DNA of 64,000 nt. Origin: Jaminaea rosea (lineage: Eukaryota; Basidiomycota; Exobasidiomycetes; Microstromatales). The notes beneath the pieces were generated by a model. The model saw only the letters and a program-made list of their open reading frames with translations. It was not told where the DNA came from and did not search any database. Below, one piece after another: positions 23,091 to 32,903 of this stretch. Position 1 is the first letter of the stretch; each line of letters begins with the position of its first letter. Made by a program: the position numbers and the translations under genes. The stretch is from assembly GCF_003144245.1 (NCBI RefSeq), contig NW_020289982.1:310001-374000 (forward strand). Direction: 5' to 3'.

Positions 23091-24850
23091 CTACAACTCG
23101 AGCACAAAGTCCGGGTGCTGATCACCGAGCAACTCTCTCAGCTGCTCCTCGCTCGCGCCAGAGTATCGCTGTCGCGCCTCCTCGAGCTTCACCTTACTCC
23201 TGCTTCCCTCCACCTTCCTCGCACGTCGATCGTAGAAGACGTACAGGTCTGTGAGGACGGTGAAGACCACCCCTGCGATATGAATGATGAGGCAGACGAG
23301 GTAGCCTCGGCGTAGCGTCCCATTCCAGAGCCAGGTTGAGGCAATACCGCCGCTGTTCGTCAGGACGATCATCAGGGCAGCGGAGGTGGCTCGCTGCAGG
23401 TGTCAGAGCAGGCATGAGTCAGTGATCGCCTTGTCTCCAGCCCTTCTTCGTTGTGCCTACGCACCTTGTAATGGCTCGCCGTGCCCACGCTCACCCAGCT
23501 GAGCGTAGCCGATGGACCCGAGTACGCTCCCGCAGCGATGAGCATCAGCCCAGCATACGCCACGCCCGCGCTTCCATTCGACCCATACGCCATAGCGAAG
23601 CCTATCGTCGCAAGCAAGAAGCTCACTGCCGTCGACGGGCCTCTCAGCCTGTACCTATCCGCAGCCAAGGCCAGAGCAATGGACACCAGGAAGGCCAAGG
23701 CGTACGGCGGGGTGACCAGAAGTAGGGACTCGGCCAATGTGAGCTGGCCATTTTTGAGGTTGAGCGACTTGACGATAGTCGGTGCGAAGAAGGCGACCGA
23801 GTAGACGCCCACTGCGGAGCAGAAGTGGACACAGCCCAGCAGCCAGACGAAGGGGTCTACGAAGGTGCGAAGCACGTCGCCGCGGTTGAAGGTGGAAAGG
23901 TGGCGTGCGAGGTCGGCGTTGCCTTGCGGCTTACCGCTCTCCTTCTCGCTAGAAGGTGAGGCGCCATCACCGACGACAGTCGCCGTCTCTCCCTGCTCTT
24001 CTTGCCCTCCCTTCACTGCAGCAAAAGTCGCCTGCCCACCTTTGACGCGATGCACCGCCACCTGTCTCTCCAGCTCAGTCACCCCCTTCAGCTTTTCCGG
24101 CCCGTTCGGGAGCAACCAGAAGCTCGCCAGGCCGAACAAGACCGTGGCTATGCCTTCGATGATGAACAACCAGGACCACGGCTGTAAGCCACCAGCATGC
24201 AAAGGAGAGATGGCCGCAGAGAGCAATGCACCCAGACTACCCGCCAACGAAGCGCCAGAGAAGTTGAGTGCTTGCCTGAGCTGGATCTCCTCGGGGCGGT
24301 AGAAGAAAGAGAAGTAGACGACGATGCCGGGTAGGATGCCCGCCTCTGCCAGGCCGAGGAAGAAGCGATTGATGTACAAGCCAGTCCTCGTCTTGACTAT
24401 GCCCTGCAAAGTAGCCACGATCCCCCAGGCGGTCACCAGAGCAGGGATCAGGCGCGCGGGCCCGACCCTTTTGAGCAGAAGGTTAGAGGGCAGCTCGAAG
24501 ACGATGTAGGGCACATAGAGTACGGTGAGGGCCACCGAATAATCATGAGGAGAGAGGTTGAGCTGCGTTGCGAGACCGAGCAGCTTTGCTTGACCGATGT
24601 TAGAGCGATCCAGGAAGGACCACAGGAAGAGGAGGGCGGCGAGGAGCGTCACTTGGAGATCGGTCTTCCAGAGGACGGAGCGCGAGAGCTGAGAGTACTC
24701 CGTGGGGGAGAGTCGTGACACCAAGTCGTCGTCACGTAGGCCGGACTGCTGACCGGCTGCGATTTCACCGCGGCCCGCGCTGCTGCTTGGATCGCTCGTA
24801 GATGATTGCCGTCTTGATGATGATGCATCCTCGTGCTCTTGAATGGCCAT
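23091..24850 (-). CDS. MFS transporter, Dal5-like anion:cation symporter family
   Basis: Plasma-membrane permease of the major facilitator superfamily. Two exons, 24850-23465 and 23393-23091, 562 residues. The order of about 12 hydrophobic segments and the motifs FLWSFLDRSNIGQAKL (helix 1), YIVFELPSNLLLKRVGP (helix 2 and loop) and RFFLGLAEAGILPGIVVYFS (helices 4-5) are typical of the allantoate/nicotinate/vitamin permease group. A hydrophilic Gln/Glu/Gly-rich loop separates the two six-helix halves. Substrate cannot be assigned; known relatives carry allantoate, ureidosuccinate, nicotinate, biotin or pantothenate. The second exon is needed for the last two helices and the cytosolic tail. Confidence 0.9.
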
Positions 24851-25238
24851 GCTCCCCTCTCTGCGTGGGGGTGACGTGACGGGTAAGAGTCAAAAAAGGC
24901 TCCCGATTTGACCCTTCTTCTCATTCCGCTTGTCCCGCTGCACGACGCCGATGCTCGTCTCGCAGTCCGCTCCCATCTTGCAGGGAAGGCGCGCGCTGGG
25001 GGAGTGCTTGCCCCGCTTTCGTGTCTTGATCATCAATCTTCCGTAACGGCTCGTTATTGTCGTCGCTCTGAACCTCGTCACACTGTTCGTTTAAGGGAGT
25101 TGAAGCGTGATGTGTCGTCCGCTGTGCTGTTCAGCTATTGGCATAGTGATAAGAAGATGGATTGAATGAAAAGAGAGAGAGAAAACAAAAGTTGATCTGG
25201 TGTTGTTGTTGTTGGAGCGCCGCGTCGTAAATTTAACC

Positions 25239-26500
25239 CTCGTTACCCTATTCGCCTCCCTCCTCGTCACCCTCCTCGTCCTCATGCTCGTCCCCCTGCT
25301 AGTCCCCCTGCTCGTCGCCCTCTTCATAGTCTTCCTCGTCACCCTCGCCATCCTCCTCCTCATCGCTTCCATTGTGGCTACCATCGCCACATCCAGACGT
25401 CCAGAATCGTAGGCCCTGGCATTCTGGATCCGACATGCCATTCTGTGAGACCGAATCTTCTCGGTCGTCCGACAGGCTTTGGAGCGATTCTTGATCAGCT
25501 GAATCTCCTCATTCGTCACGGACGACATCGAGGCGCCTTGCAGGTGGCCAAAGAATTTCCACGGGCTTGCGCGCCCGCTCAACACGCTGCTTGATAAGCG
25601 CGGGCGGGTCGGATCCTAGTGCGATATTAGTGAGCCACAATTGGTATTGGTCTGCTCACCGTGGACTGTCTCGGGGTCGTCGTCAGAGGCGGCTCCGAAT
25701 GTCTGCGAGTGGTTGCGGTGCGTCATGAACGATGGCTTGAGGGAAGCACTCTTCGTGCCTGAGAAGTCCATTGAGAGACCCGAAAAACGGCCTCTCGAGG
25801 CTCGGCGCGCCCAGTGCACGATCAAGGTGAACCAGAGCTGTATCCAGCCGTAGCTGTCCCACTCGCAAATGTCGCCGCAAAGGATGATCGCGGGGATGTC
25901 ACAAACAACAAGGCCTCGCAGAGAAGCGCGCAAGAAGAGCTCGAAGAGCTTGTCTGAGTCTTCTTTGTCAAGGGACCTGTGGGGAGGCCGTCATCGTTCC
26001 GCACGCGGGCTTCCTTTTGCACGCCGTGGCGCTTGTCAACCTCGTCCGCGAAGGTGACAATACTCTTTATGAGGCGCCGACGCGCTTGCCGTCCATCTCA
26101 TCGAATGCGTTGATTATCTCGTTGATGAGCTGACAACTTGATGTTGCCCCTGCTCACCGAGGGCGGCGCACATCGTCAGCGAGACGTGGTCAAGCGTGAT
26201 AGCCGCTGAGAGTGGTATCGATTATCGGACAGAGGAGAGACGTAGTTGTCGCGGGCGGTGCGGAGGGCGGCGAAGTCACTGGACGGTATATCCTCGAGAG
26301 TGATTGAAGTGATCAGGCAGGTGAACTCCAGGACGTGCTGATCAGGGCATGCAGATCCTGCTGGAGAGGGGCCATGGTCAATCTTAACGCAGTATGATCG
26401 TGGAAAGAGGTGCTGCACTTACTTTCGAACGGCTGTTGTCGAGAACTCGATGGTTCCGCTTTGTCGTTGCCGTTCTCGGACAGCGATGACGAGAGCGAGA
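25239..26500 (-). pseudogene. Possible decayed or mis-resolved hypothetical gene
   Basis: Several minus-strand stretches look protein-coding yet do not connect into one frame. A segment near 26500-26300 crosses a good intron (GTAAGT...CTCCAG, 62 bases) and reads DQHVLEFTCLITSITLED. A second near 26000-25640 reads DKLFELFLRASLRGLVVCDI and WDSYGWIQLWFTLIVHW, then crosses another plausible GTGAGC...CTAG intron into DPPALIKQRVERARKPVEIL. A strongly acidic Glu/Asp/Gly tail lies near 25400-25240 in the same frame but after a stop. Between these blocks, frame changes and stops are not removed by convincing introns. I do not recognise the family. It is either a degenerate gene or an intact gene with unusual introns. 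Confidence 0.35.
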
Positions 26501-27198
26501 CAGCGACTGCCTTCGTCAGGCGTGTGGCTATAGAGCAGCGCCGTAGCACGGGTGTGGAGCGCACGAGGCTGCTTCACTGCTGAGCTTGTTCCCATTCAAG
26601 TCGTCTGCAAAGGACTCACTGCCGCTGTCGGTTGTTCTGACGAGCGGTACACTCTCACCCGCCGCTCTCGGCCGTGGAGGCGCGCCCGAGGGGGGTGAAG
26701 AGATGGTGATGGTTTGGTGGAGAGGAGAGACGAAGGAGAGAGCCGCGAGGGCTGAGATTATATCAGACCCGCTGACGCGGCCTGGAATCTTTTCAGACTT
26801 GGCCAAGAGTAGCTTCGGCTCGAGATTGGACTGAGAGTGTTCTTGGAATGTTTTCTCTCGCTGGTCGGATCAGCAAGGTAGCTAAACTATCAATCATCTT
26901 TGTGTTAGCCGGTCGGAACGGCGCCTCGAACAAAAAGGGCGAAGGGAGGCCCATCGACGTGGCAGTTACGGTACGGGAATCTGTCTGGCCGCTCGTCCAC
27001 TCCTGCACGTCGCGACGACGAATTTCCTCTGCACGTCCAGATCGGACGTCGTGGGCGAGCTCGAGCATCCTTGCTACGCAAAGGATCGCCACATTTCAGC
27101 AATGGCATCCATCCTGCAGCCTGTCCTCTTCTCTTCGGCCTCACCAGCGGTTCGCAGCGCCTCGTTCTCCGACACCTCTGCTTCCACTGCAGGACCAA

Positions 27199-27236
27199 CC
27201 TCCTCCTCCTCCTCCTCCTCCTCCTCCTCCTCCTCC
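27199..27236. repeat. TCC/GGA triplet repeat
   Basis: About 12 tandem TCC units; on the minus strand they would code for Glu or Gly/Arg runs depending on frame. No confirmed gene covers them. Confidence 0.9.
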
Positions 27237-27465
27237 CCCCCTCGTCGTTGGCTGGCCAATTCGTCAAGCGCTGATAGGTTTCACACAGGCAGAGCGAAGG
27301 AAGATTGTGAAGCAGCGATGCATTGCATGAGTGCTGAATGGCTGAACAGGAGCAACCATTCGCCAAGCACGGTGAGGATCTCGTGCCTGCGCCGCCACCA
27401 CCGTCACCATTCATGCCATCAGTGTGAGTCAAGGCCACACCCATTGCAGCCCACATTTTCGCCCT

Positions 27466-28208
27466 CTAGAGTGCCTCGCCGCATCCTTTATACTCTGGTT
27501 GAGTCACGGGCTCTCCGCTAGGAGCATCGAGGTGAACGTTATACACCGTCCAGTAATAGTGACCGTCTACCTTGTCACCATAGTTGATGAACACGTGTCC
27601 GTTCTGGGGTTGGTAGTATTGAACGGCCGTAAATTGCTGCAGCGCAGAATGGAGAGGAAGACGTTAGATCCTGACTCTCAGACTCCTCGCAATCACCATG
27701 ACTGCGGCGTACTCACGCCGTGCTGGCCAGGGGGCACGTCCATGCTGAAGTCGTTGCCATGGGCCTCGGTCGTCGTGTGGCTGATGCCCGAGGTGAGCGA
27801 GGCAGAGATACCGGGGAAGTCGACCTCAGACGTCTCCGTGAGGGAGAAGGTGCTCGTGAAGGTCGTCGACTCGGAGAAGGTGTGCGTGACGTTCGTCTTG
27901 AGGTTGCCGCAGTTCTCGATGGGCTCGCCAATGACCTTGGTCTTCGTGTACTGAGAGCCGGCGTTGCCGTCGCTAGACCACTTGCAGTTGTCGGCTCCCT
28001 GGACGGAAGACTTCTTGGAAGAGCCAGGGCAGCTGTTGAGCAGGTCGGTCGTGCTAGGCCCGTCACGACGGGAGTTGGGCACGGGTTGGCCAGTGCGGCG
28101 GTCGTACTGAATCGCGTACGAATGGTCCGCGTTGGCAGCGGGGGCTGCGTTGACGGCAGCAAAGGCGGCAAAGAGGCCGAGGAAGACAGAGGTCTTGATG
28201 GAGAACAT
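27466..28208 (-). CDS. Small secreted protein A, aerolysin-like strand pattern
   Basis: Two exons, 28208-27717 and 27636-27466, give 220 residues. Residues 1 to about 27 (MFSIKTSVFLGLFAAFAAVNA...) are a signal peptide. A dibasic SRRDGPS site near residue 47 suggests Kex2 cleavage before DGPS. The mature part has four Cys (NSCPG, NCKW, NCGN, KGCG) and long alternating Ser/Thr-hydrophobic strands (SESTTFTSTFSLTETSEV, SASLTSGISHTTTEA) followed by DVPPGQHG; this pattern is seen in the membrane-insertion domain of aerolysin/ETX-MTX2-type beta-pore-forming proteins. Close paralogue of the gene at 29637-30338; both share the YG-x2-VDGHY[YF]W motif. Fold assignment is inference from pattern only. The gene looks whole. 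Another possibility is a non-lytic secreted lectin-like protein. Confidence 0.8.
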
Positions 28209-29636
28209 GTTGGTGTGGAAGAAGAGGTGCGAGGCAAAAGGAAACTTTGAGATAATACGAAGAAAAAGTCAAGGAGCCAGCCCGAGACTTGAGAGTTGAA
28301 GTGGTAGAAGAAAGAAGCTTGAGAGTCGTTGAGTGATGGTGAAAGGAGGAGACGACGAGGCGAGGGGAGGGATCTTATACCTTTGCGGGTCCAAGTCAAT
28401 CGTCAATCGAGATTTACAAGAGGGCCCATCCGACGCTGTACATCCCCGTATAGAGAGGTCAAAGAGCTGGCTCTACGCCCGCGAACGTCTGCTGAGAGCG
28501 CGCATCGATATGGCGTCACGCCAAGCTCCGTGAACCATACAAGGTCAGCGAGGAAGGTCAATGAGGGGAGACCGTGGTCTGAGAGCATGTTTCAGCTGTA
28601 AACCCATGACATCGACGCTGCGTTGAGCCACATCGCTTGGGAGCGATTCGCAAAGGAGGTTCTCGGGCGCCCGATTGACGAGGGCGTCAGGGCATGACAG
28701 CCAGCTGACTGCGGACATTGAGGTTGGCGAAGTGATGAGCGGAGGTCGCTTCAGCTGTCAGGTACCAGGGCACGCTTGTTTCGATTTGGAAGAAGCTTAC
28801 TTTGGGTATCGAGACGCGTGTCGGCGTCCAATGCTGCGTCATGGACCAGAGAATGTGGAGCAGAAGTGAGATGTAGGCTCGCTGCGCCTGGGCGTTGCGA
28901 CGCCAACAGAAGCGAACGCACGGACGGGCCTCGCGTGGCGCACCCGATTTCAGGCACCAACGACCGAGCGACACGAGCCTGCCGCGCCCCAGCTCAACGG
29001 GCATTGATGCGAGCCGATGCGAATGACAGCTTGAACGCCGCAACCAGACCAACTCAACTTAACTCAATCCCATCTTGACCAAACCACACGAGTTGCTCAA
29101 CCTCATCAATGCAAGCTCTGAGACGAGGCCCGAGCGATCTGGTCCACCATGCTTACAGCTGCGCGGGGCGTCGAGGTCAGCACCTGACGATCTTCAGGGG
29201 CGGGAGGCCACCCTCAAATGTTCCTTTACGCGACCAGATTTTGCCTCACATTGACAACAATGACGCCTCGCTCATCACGATGCCCGATTGAGAGGCGCCT
29301 CTCTGGCTCATCGGAGCTCGCGTACCTCACTATCAAGGTACCCTCGCCCTGATTAACGTCCGAGAAACGCCTGGCGTCGCAATCCCAAGGCAACGACAAT
29401 GGCGACACCCTTCTTCGCTATGGTTCTCGCAGCGTTGCTGTGTAGCTACACGATGAATGCGAAAGATGTCATTGCGATCGTCGAACTTGCTCGAAAGCTA
29501 CAAAAAGGGCGTCCTGCCAACGGTCGTCCTCTTCTTTCCCCATCCTCTCTTCACTCTTCTCTTCTCAGCTTACCACTTCAACAAGTCCCAGCGCCGGTCG
29601 CTAGCCTTTTCAACACCTCCTTCTTAGCTTAGCAAG
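28209..29636. promoter_or_regulatory. Divergent intergenic region between the two secreted paralogues
   Basis: 1.43 kb holding both promoters. C/T-rich leaders precede each ATG, and both leaders contain the word ACTTCAAC shortly before the start. No convincing gene is seen in the middle, though one short minus-strand frame (about 29052-28687) is open. Confidence 0.45.
28373..28380 (-). promoter_or_regulatory. Possible TATA box of secreted protein A
   Basis: The minus strand reads GTATAAGA about 165 bases before the ATG of gene A, followed by a C/T-rich leader typical of strongly expressed fungal genes. The assignment rests on sequence similarity alone. Confidence 0.4.
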
Positions 29637-30338
29637 ATGTTCTCTCTCAACCAATCTCGATCCCTCATCGCCTTCGCCCTGGCCAGCGCAATGATGGTCT
29701 CAGCCCTCCCCGCCGCCATCCCCGGCGATGACATCCACGTCCGCGACTCGAACAGCGTGGTCCGCCGTGACGGTCCCTCGATCGAGCAGCTCCTCGAGTC
29801 GTGCCCTGGTGGATCGACGGGCAACGCGGACAAGTGCACCTTCGAGCCCGACGGAAACACGCAGACTGTCTACCAGTACCTCGTCTCGGACACCATCTCT
29901 AACTGCGACTCCAACTCCCAGGCACCCGCTACGGCCAATGAAGTCGTCACCAAGACTTCGACCGACTCCTTCTCCTTCGGCGGGTCTGTCGGTTCCGGCG
30001 CAGAGTACGAGGGCATCGGAGCCAAGATGACCATCACTGCCACCTACGAGCACGGCAAGACTGTCTCGCACAGCGAGGGCGTCAAGGTCACGGCAAACCC
30101 TGGCCAGCAGGCTGGCCTGGTCGTACAGCAGGGCTACACTCGCCACACCGGCCGCGTCAAGGTGCAGTACGGTAATCAGGTAGACGGCCATTACTTCTGG
30201 TATGTCAATGGGATGAACCAGGACACCGTCAACGAGGGAGACGAGCACAAGAGCGGCTACGGGTTCGATTGCGGCTCTTCGCCTCAGAGCAAGATCGACG
30301 AATGGAACGCCAACCCTACGAACAAGCAGTTCAAGTAG
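29637..30338 (+). CDS. Small secreted protein B, paralogue of A
   Basis: Single exon, 233 residues. Signal peptide MFSLNQSRSLIAFALASAMMV...ALP, then a VVRRDGPS dibasic site that aligns exactly with the one in paralogue A, predicting Kex2 processing in the Golgi. Mature region shows four Cys (ESCPGG, KCTF, NCDS, DCGS) and amphipathic Ser/Thr-rich strands (TKTSTDSFSFGGSVGSGAEY, KMTITATYEHGKTVSHS), then ANPGQQAGLVVQQGY and YGNQVDGHYFW. The same aerolysin-like pattern as A, with a slightly different end (extra CGSSPQSKIDEW tail). Unlike A it has no intron. Function unknown; extracellular competition or host interaction are inferences. The gene looks whole. Confidence 0.82.
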   Translation: MFSLNQSRSLIAFALASAMMVSALPAAIPGDDIHVRDSNSVVRRDGPSIEQLLESCPGGSTGNADKCTFEPDGNTQTVYQYLVSDTISNCDSNSQAPATANEVVTKTSTDSFSFGGSVGSGAEYEGIGAKMTITATYEHGKTVSHSEGVKVTANPGQQAGLVVQQGYTRHTGRVKVQYGNQVDGHYFWYVNGMNQDTVNEGDEHKSGYGFDCGSSPQSKIDEWNANPTNKQFK

Positions 30339-30603
30339 AGCGTGCGCGAATGGCGACGCGGAGGCTCCTTATCTCTCTCTCTTCTCTCGGCACGCTTGAT
30401 GCGGCTGAGCAGCTTTGTCTCTCTAGGCTCCAATTTCATGAGCCTGCTCTGACTCCTCGCTCGATCGATGGCTTTGACTGACGAGTGAGAACGCTCTGCT
30501 CTTATTGACGATATGCAACGATGTTCGAGTGTCACTGCGAGCCCAACGAGTCTGAGAGATGAAAGGTTCCTTCAGCCAAAGAGTCGGATGTCGAAACCAT
30601 CCG

Positions 30604-32903
30604 TTACGCCGCAGCTTGCACAGGCACAGCCTTCTCCCCCTCTTCCTGGGCCGCTCCTCCTGTACCATCCAGAGTAGGTCCGGGAGCGCCGGGCACCTCA
30701 ATAGGCTCAGGCCCTGATCCAGCCGCTTCCTCCAACAAGCGGCACTCCTCCTCCACCTTTGCGTTCTTCTCCGCCAACCATCGCATAAGATCCACAGCTT
30801 GAAACAGGACTGCGCTCTTGCTTCCCGCGCCACCGCCGGCCGATCCGCCTCTTCCTCTTCCCTTGCCCTTGCCGCGAGAAGCAGCAGCCGATGCCGCCGC
30901 CGCCGCCGCTGCGGCAGAAGAGCTCCCGGGCCCACCAGCAGCAGCAGCCGCAGCGAGCGCCGCCGCCTTGGCAGCTTGTAGAGCTTGCGTCTTCTTCTGC
31001 CTCGCCTTCTTCCTTCTCTGCCGCGCGACAGCTCGCATCTCCTCATCACTCTCCTCCTCGCAGCTCTCCACGTCCGTGCGATCATCCAGCCCTTCGTCTT
31101 CGATTCCCGTGCCGGCACCACTGCTCAACCCCAGCCCGCGCGCTCCGTAGAGGCGGCCGAGGTCGAGCAGGGTGACAAGCTCAGTGAAGCCCTCACGGAT
31201 GTGGTTGCGACGACGTTGCTCCGAGAGGATGTGGTTCTGACGCTTCTCCTTCTCGGAGAGGAGCTCGCGCTTTGCGAGGTCGGCAGCCGAGGCGGATGCT
31301 GATGCGGATGATGAAGGGGCACGGGCATGGCGTGAGGGGGACGATGAGTGCTGCTGCTGCTGCTGCTGCGAAAAGGCAGACCAAGCAGCCGAGGGCGGCA
31401 TGAATCCTCCATTGCCCTGCAGACTGCTCTCGGCTTGCTGCTGCGAAATGGCGAGGCTTCCTCTCCTCTTCTCGTCGCCTATTCGCCCATTGAGCGCGGC
31501 GTGGCTGCGCTTGCTGCCTAGTGCGCCTGCTCCTGGTCCCTTGCCGTAGCTCGTGGACCCATCCTCGTCCTCGTCATCCATGTCGTCGAGATGATGAGTT
31601 CCAAAGGCCGCGCTCGAGGTTACGTCGTCCATCGAAGCTGCGCCTCCGGGAGGGGTAGTACTCTCCCCTCGCCCATACGAGTGCGTGCCGGTTCCCACTC
31701 TCCTCCCTCTTCTCCTACCACTGATCGTCCCTTCTCTCGGACTCGTGACGGTCTGTCCACCGGACGAGTTCGAAGACGACCCTCCTGCTTGCCCCGTAGG
31801 CGTTCTCCCATCCGCACTGCTGGAGCTCGCTGCGTACCCTGGCCCACTCGGGTATCTTGCGTGATGCTGTGCGGCCGCAATGGCGAACGAGGGCATGTTC
31901 TCTGGCATGCCGGCCGGGTTGAAGTCCCAGTTTTGCTCAAAACCCTCCAAGAAGCTCGAGAGGAAGTCCGTCTCGCGGGTATCGAAGAGAGGTTGAGGCG
32001 GGGGTGGAGCGGGGAAGGGTGGACCGCCCACACCGTGCCCGGTCGGAAATTGCTGGTGAGGCTGCTGATGCTGGTAATGATGCGGCTGGAGATGAGGATG
32101 TGATGAGGATGAAGGTGGCCAGGGTTGGGATGCATTCGGATTGGAGGAGATGACGAGGCCCGGCATAGTGTTACTGGGGCCAGGTCGTGTCGAGGAAGAG
32201 GCCTCTGTCGGGCTCTTGGCGCCGCCGAAGAGCGAGTCGAAGGAGAACATTCCCTCTCCCTGTGGTGGCGGGGGAGGAGGACCGGTTGGCGGCTGCGGCG
32301 GTCCAGCTGGAGGTTGGCTGCCACTGCCACTCGGCGTGCTCGTCATGACTGAATCTTCGCCTCCATGACCCGTCTGGCCCATCGGCGTGTTCCCCGTCGG
32401 CCCGCCAGTAGCGGCCGCAGGTGTATGCACCGCAGGCGTCGCAGTACCAAAGAGGGCCGACGAGGACACGAGCGAAGGCGTCATGCTGCCTGCGCCGCTA
32501 GAGCCGCCGAAGAGCGTCTCAAAATCGGACGACTGGAGCAGGGAGAGGTCGCTTGCCTGAAGGTTGTCCGGGAGGTCAAGGGAAAAGTGGAAATCTGGGA
32601 GTAGAAGCATAAGGGTCAGGACTCTACGCTGCATTCCTGGAGCTCGAGCCTCTCGCTGAGCTCACCTTCATACGGCACAGGCATAGGCGGAAGATCAAAG
32701 CCAGAAGGCTGTTCCATCCCAGAAGACGTCTTAGACATGGCCGGAGTCGCCTGCTGACTACTGCTTGCTGTTGCCCCACTCGTTGCAATCATCGTCGAGG
32801 TTGATGGTGAGAAGAAAGAAGGCGAAGCGAAGTCCCCGCTACCGGGCGTACTGGCAGCCGTCGTTGGCGGGCGATGTTGGCGTGGAGTCGTCGCAGTGCT
32901 CAT
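30604..32903 (-). CDS. bHLH transcription factor with expanded loop
   Basis: Nuclear DNA-binding regulator. Two exons, 32903-32666 and 32594-30604, 742 residues. The Ser/Pro/Gly/Gln-rich N-terminal two thirds are probably activation or interaction surfaces. The basic region plus helix 1 reads NHILSEQRRRNHIREGF, with the His-Glu-Arg residues that contact E-box DNA (CANNTG). Helix 2 is AVLFQAVDLMRWLAEKN, followed by a short leucine-rich continuation. The loop between the helices is about 115 residues, with Asp/Glu, Lys/Arg and poly-Ala stretches. Long loops are known in the Ino4-like and related fungal bHLH groups, so a lipid-synthesis regulator is one guess, but no target is proven. The ATG at 32903 (MSTATTPR) is the first in frame. 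Confidence 0.85.

Larger units (their letters stand above)
24851..27465. other. Gene-poor region with disconnected coding-like fragments
   Basis: No complete gene model could be built over 2.6 kb. The stretch next to 24850 should contain the MFS promoter. The rest holds minus-strand fragments described separately, an acidic triplet-rich run (about 25240-25400) and a TCC/GGA repeat near 27200. Confidence 0.5.

Noticed and set aside
25200-25412. Leu/Val-rich plus-strand frame resembling a membrane protein
   Set aside because: It is the complement of an acidic Gly/Asp/Glu triplet-rich stretch on the minus strand; the hydrophobic pattern follows from that and shows no helix-break structure.
26905-27456. 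183-codon minus-strand frame with poly-Arg run
   Set aside because: Poly-Arg comes from reading the GGA repeat out of frame; no motif or conserved sequence supports it.
27720-28250. Long plus-strand frame opposite secreted gene A
   Set aside because: Gene A on the minus strand has a signal peptide, an intron in phase and a paralogue nearby; the opposite frame has none of these.
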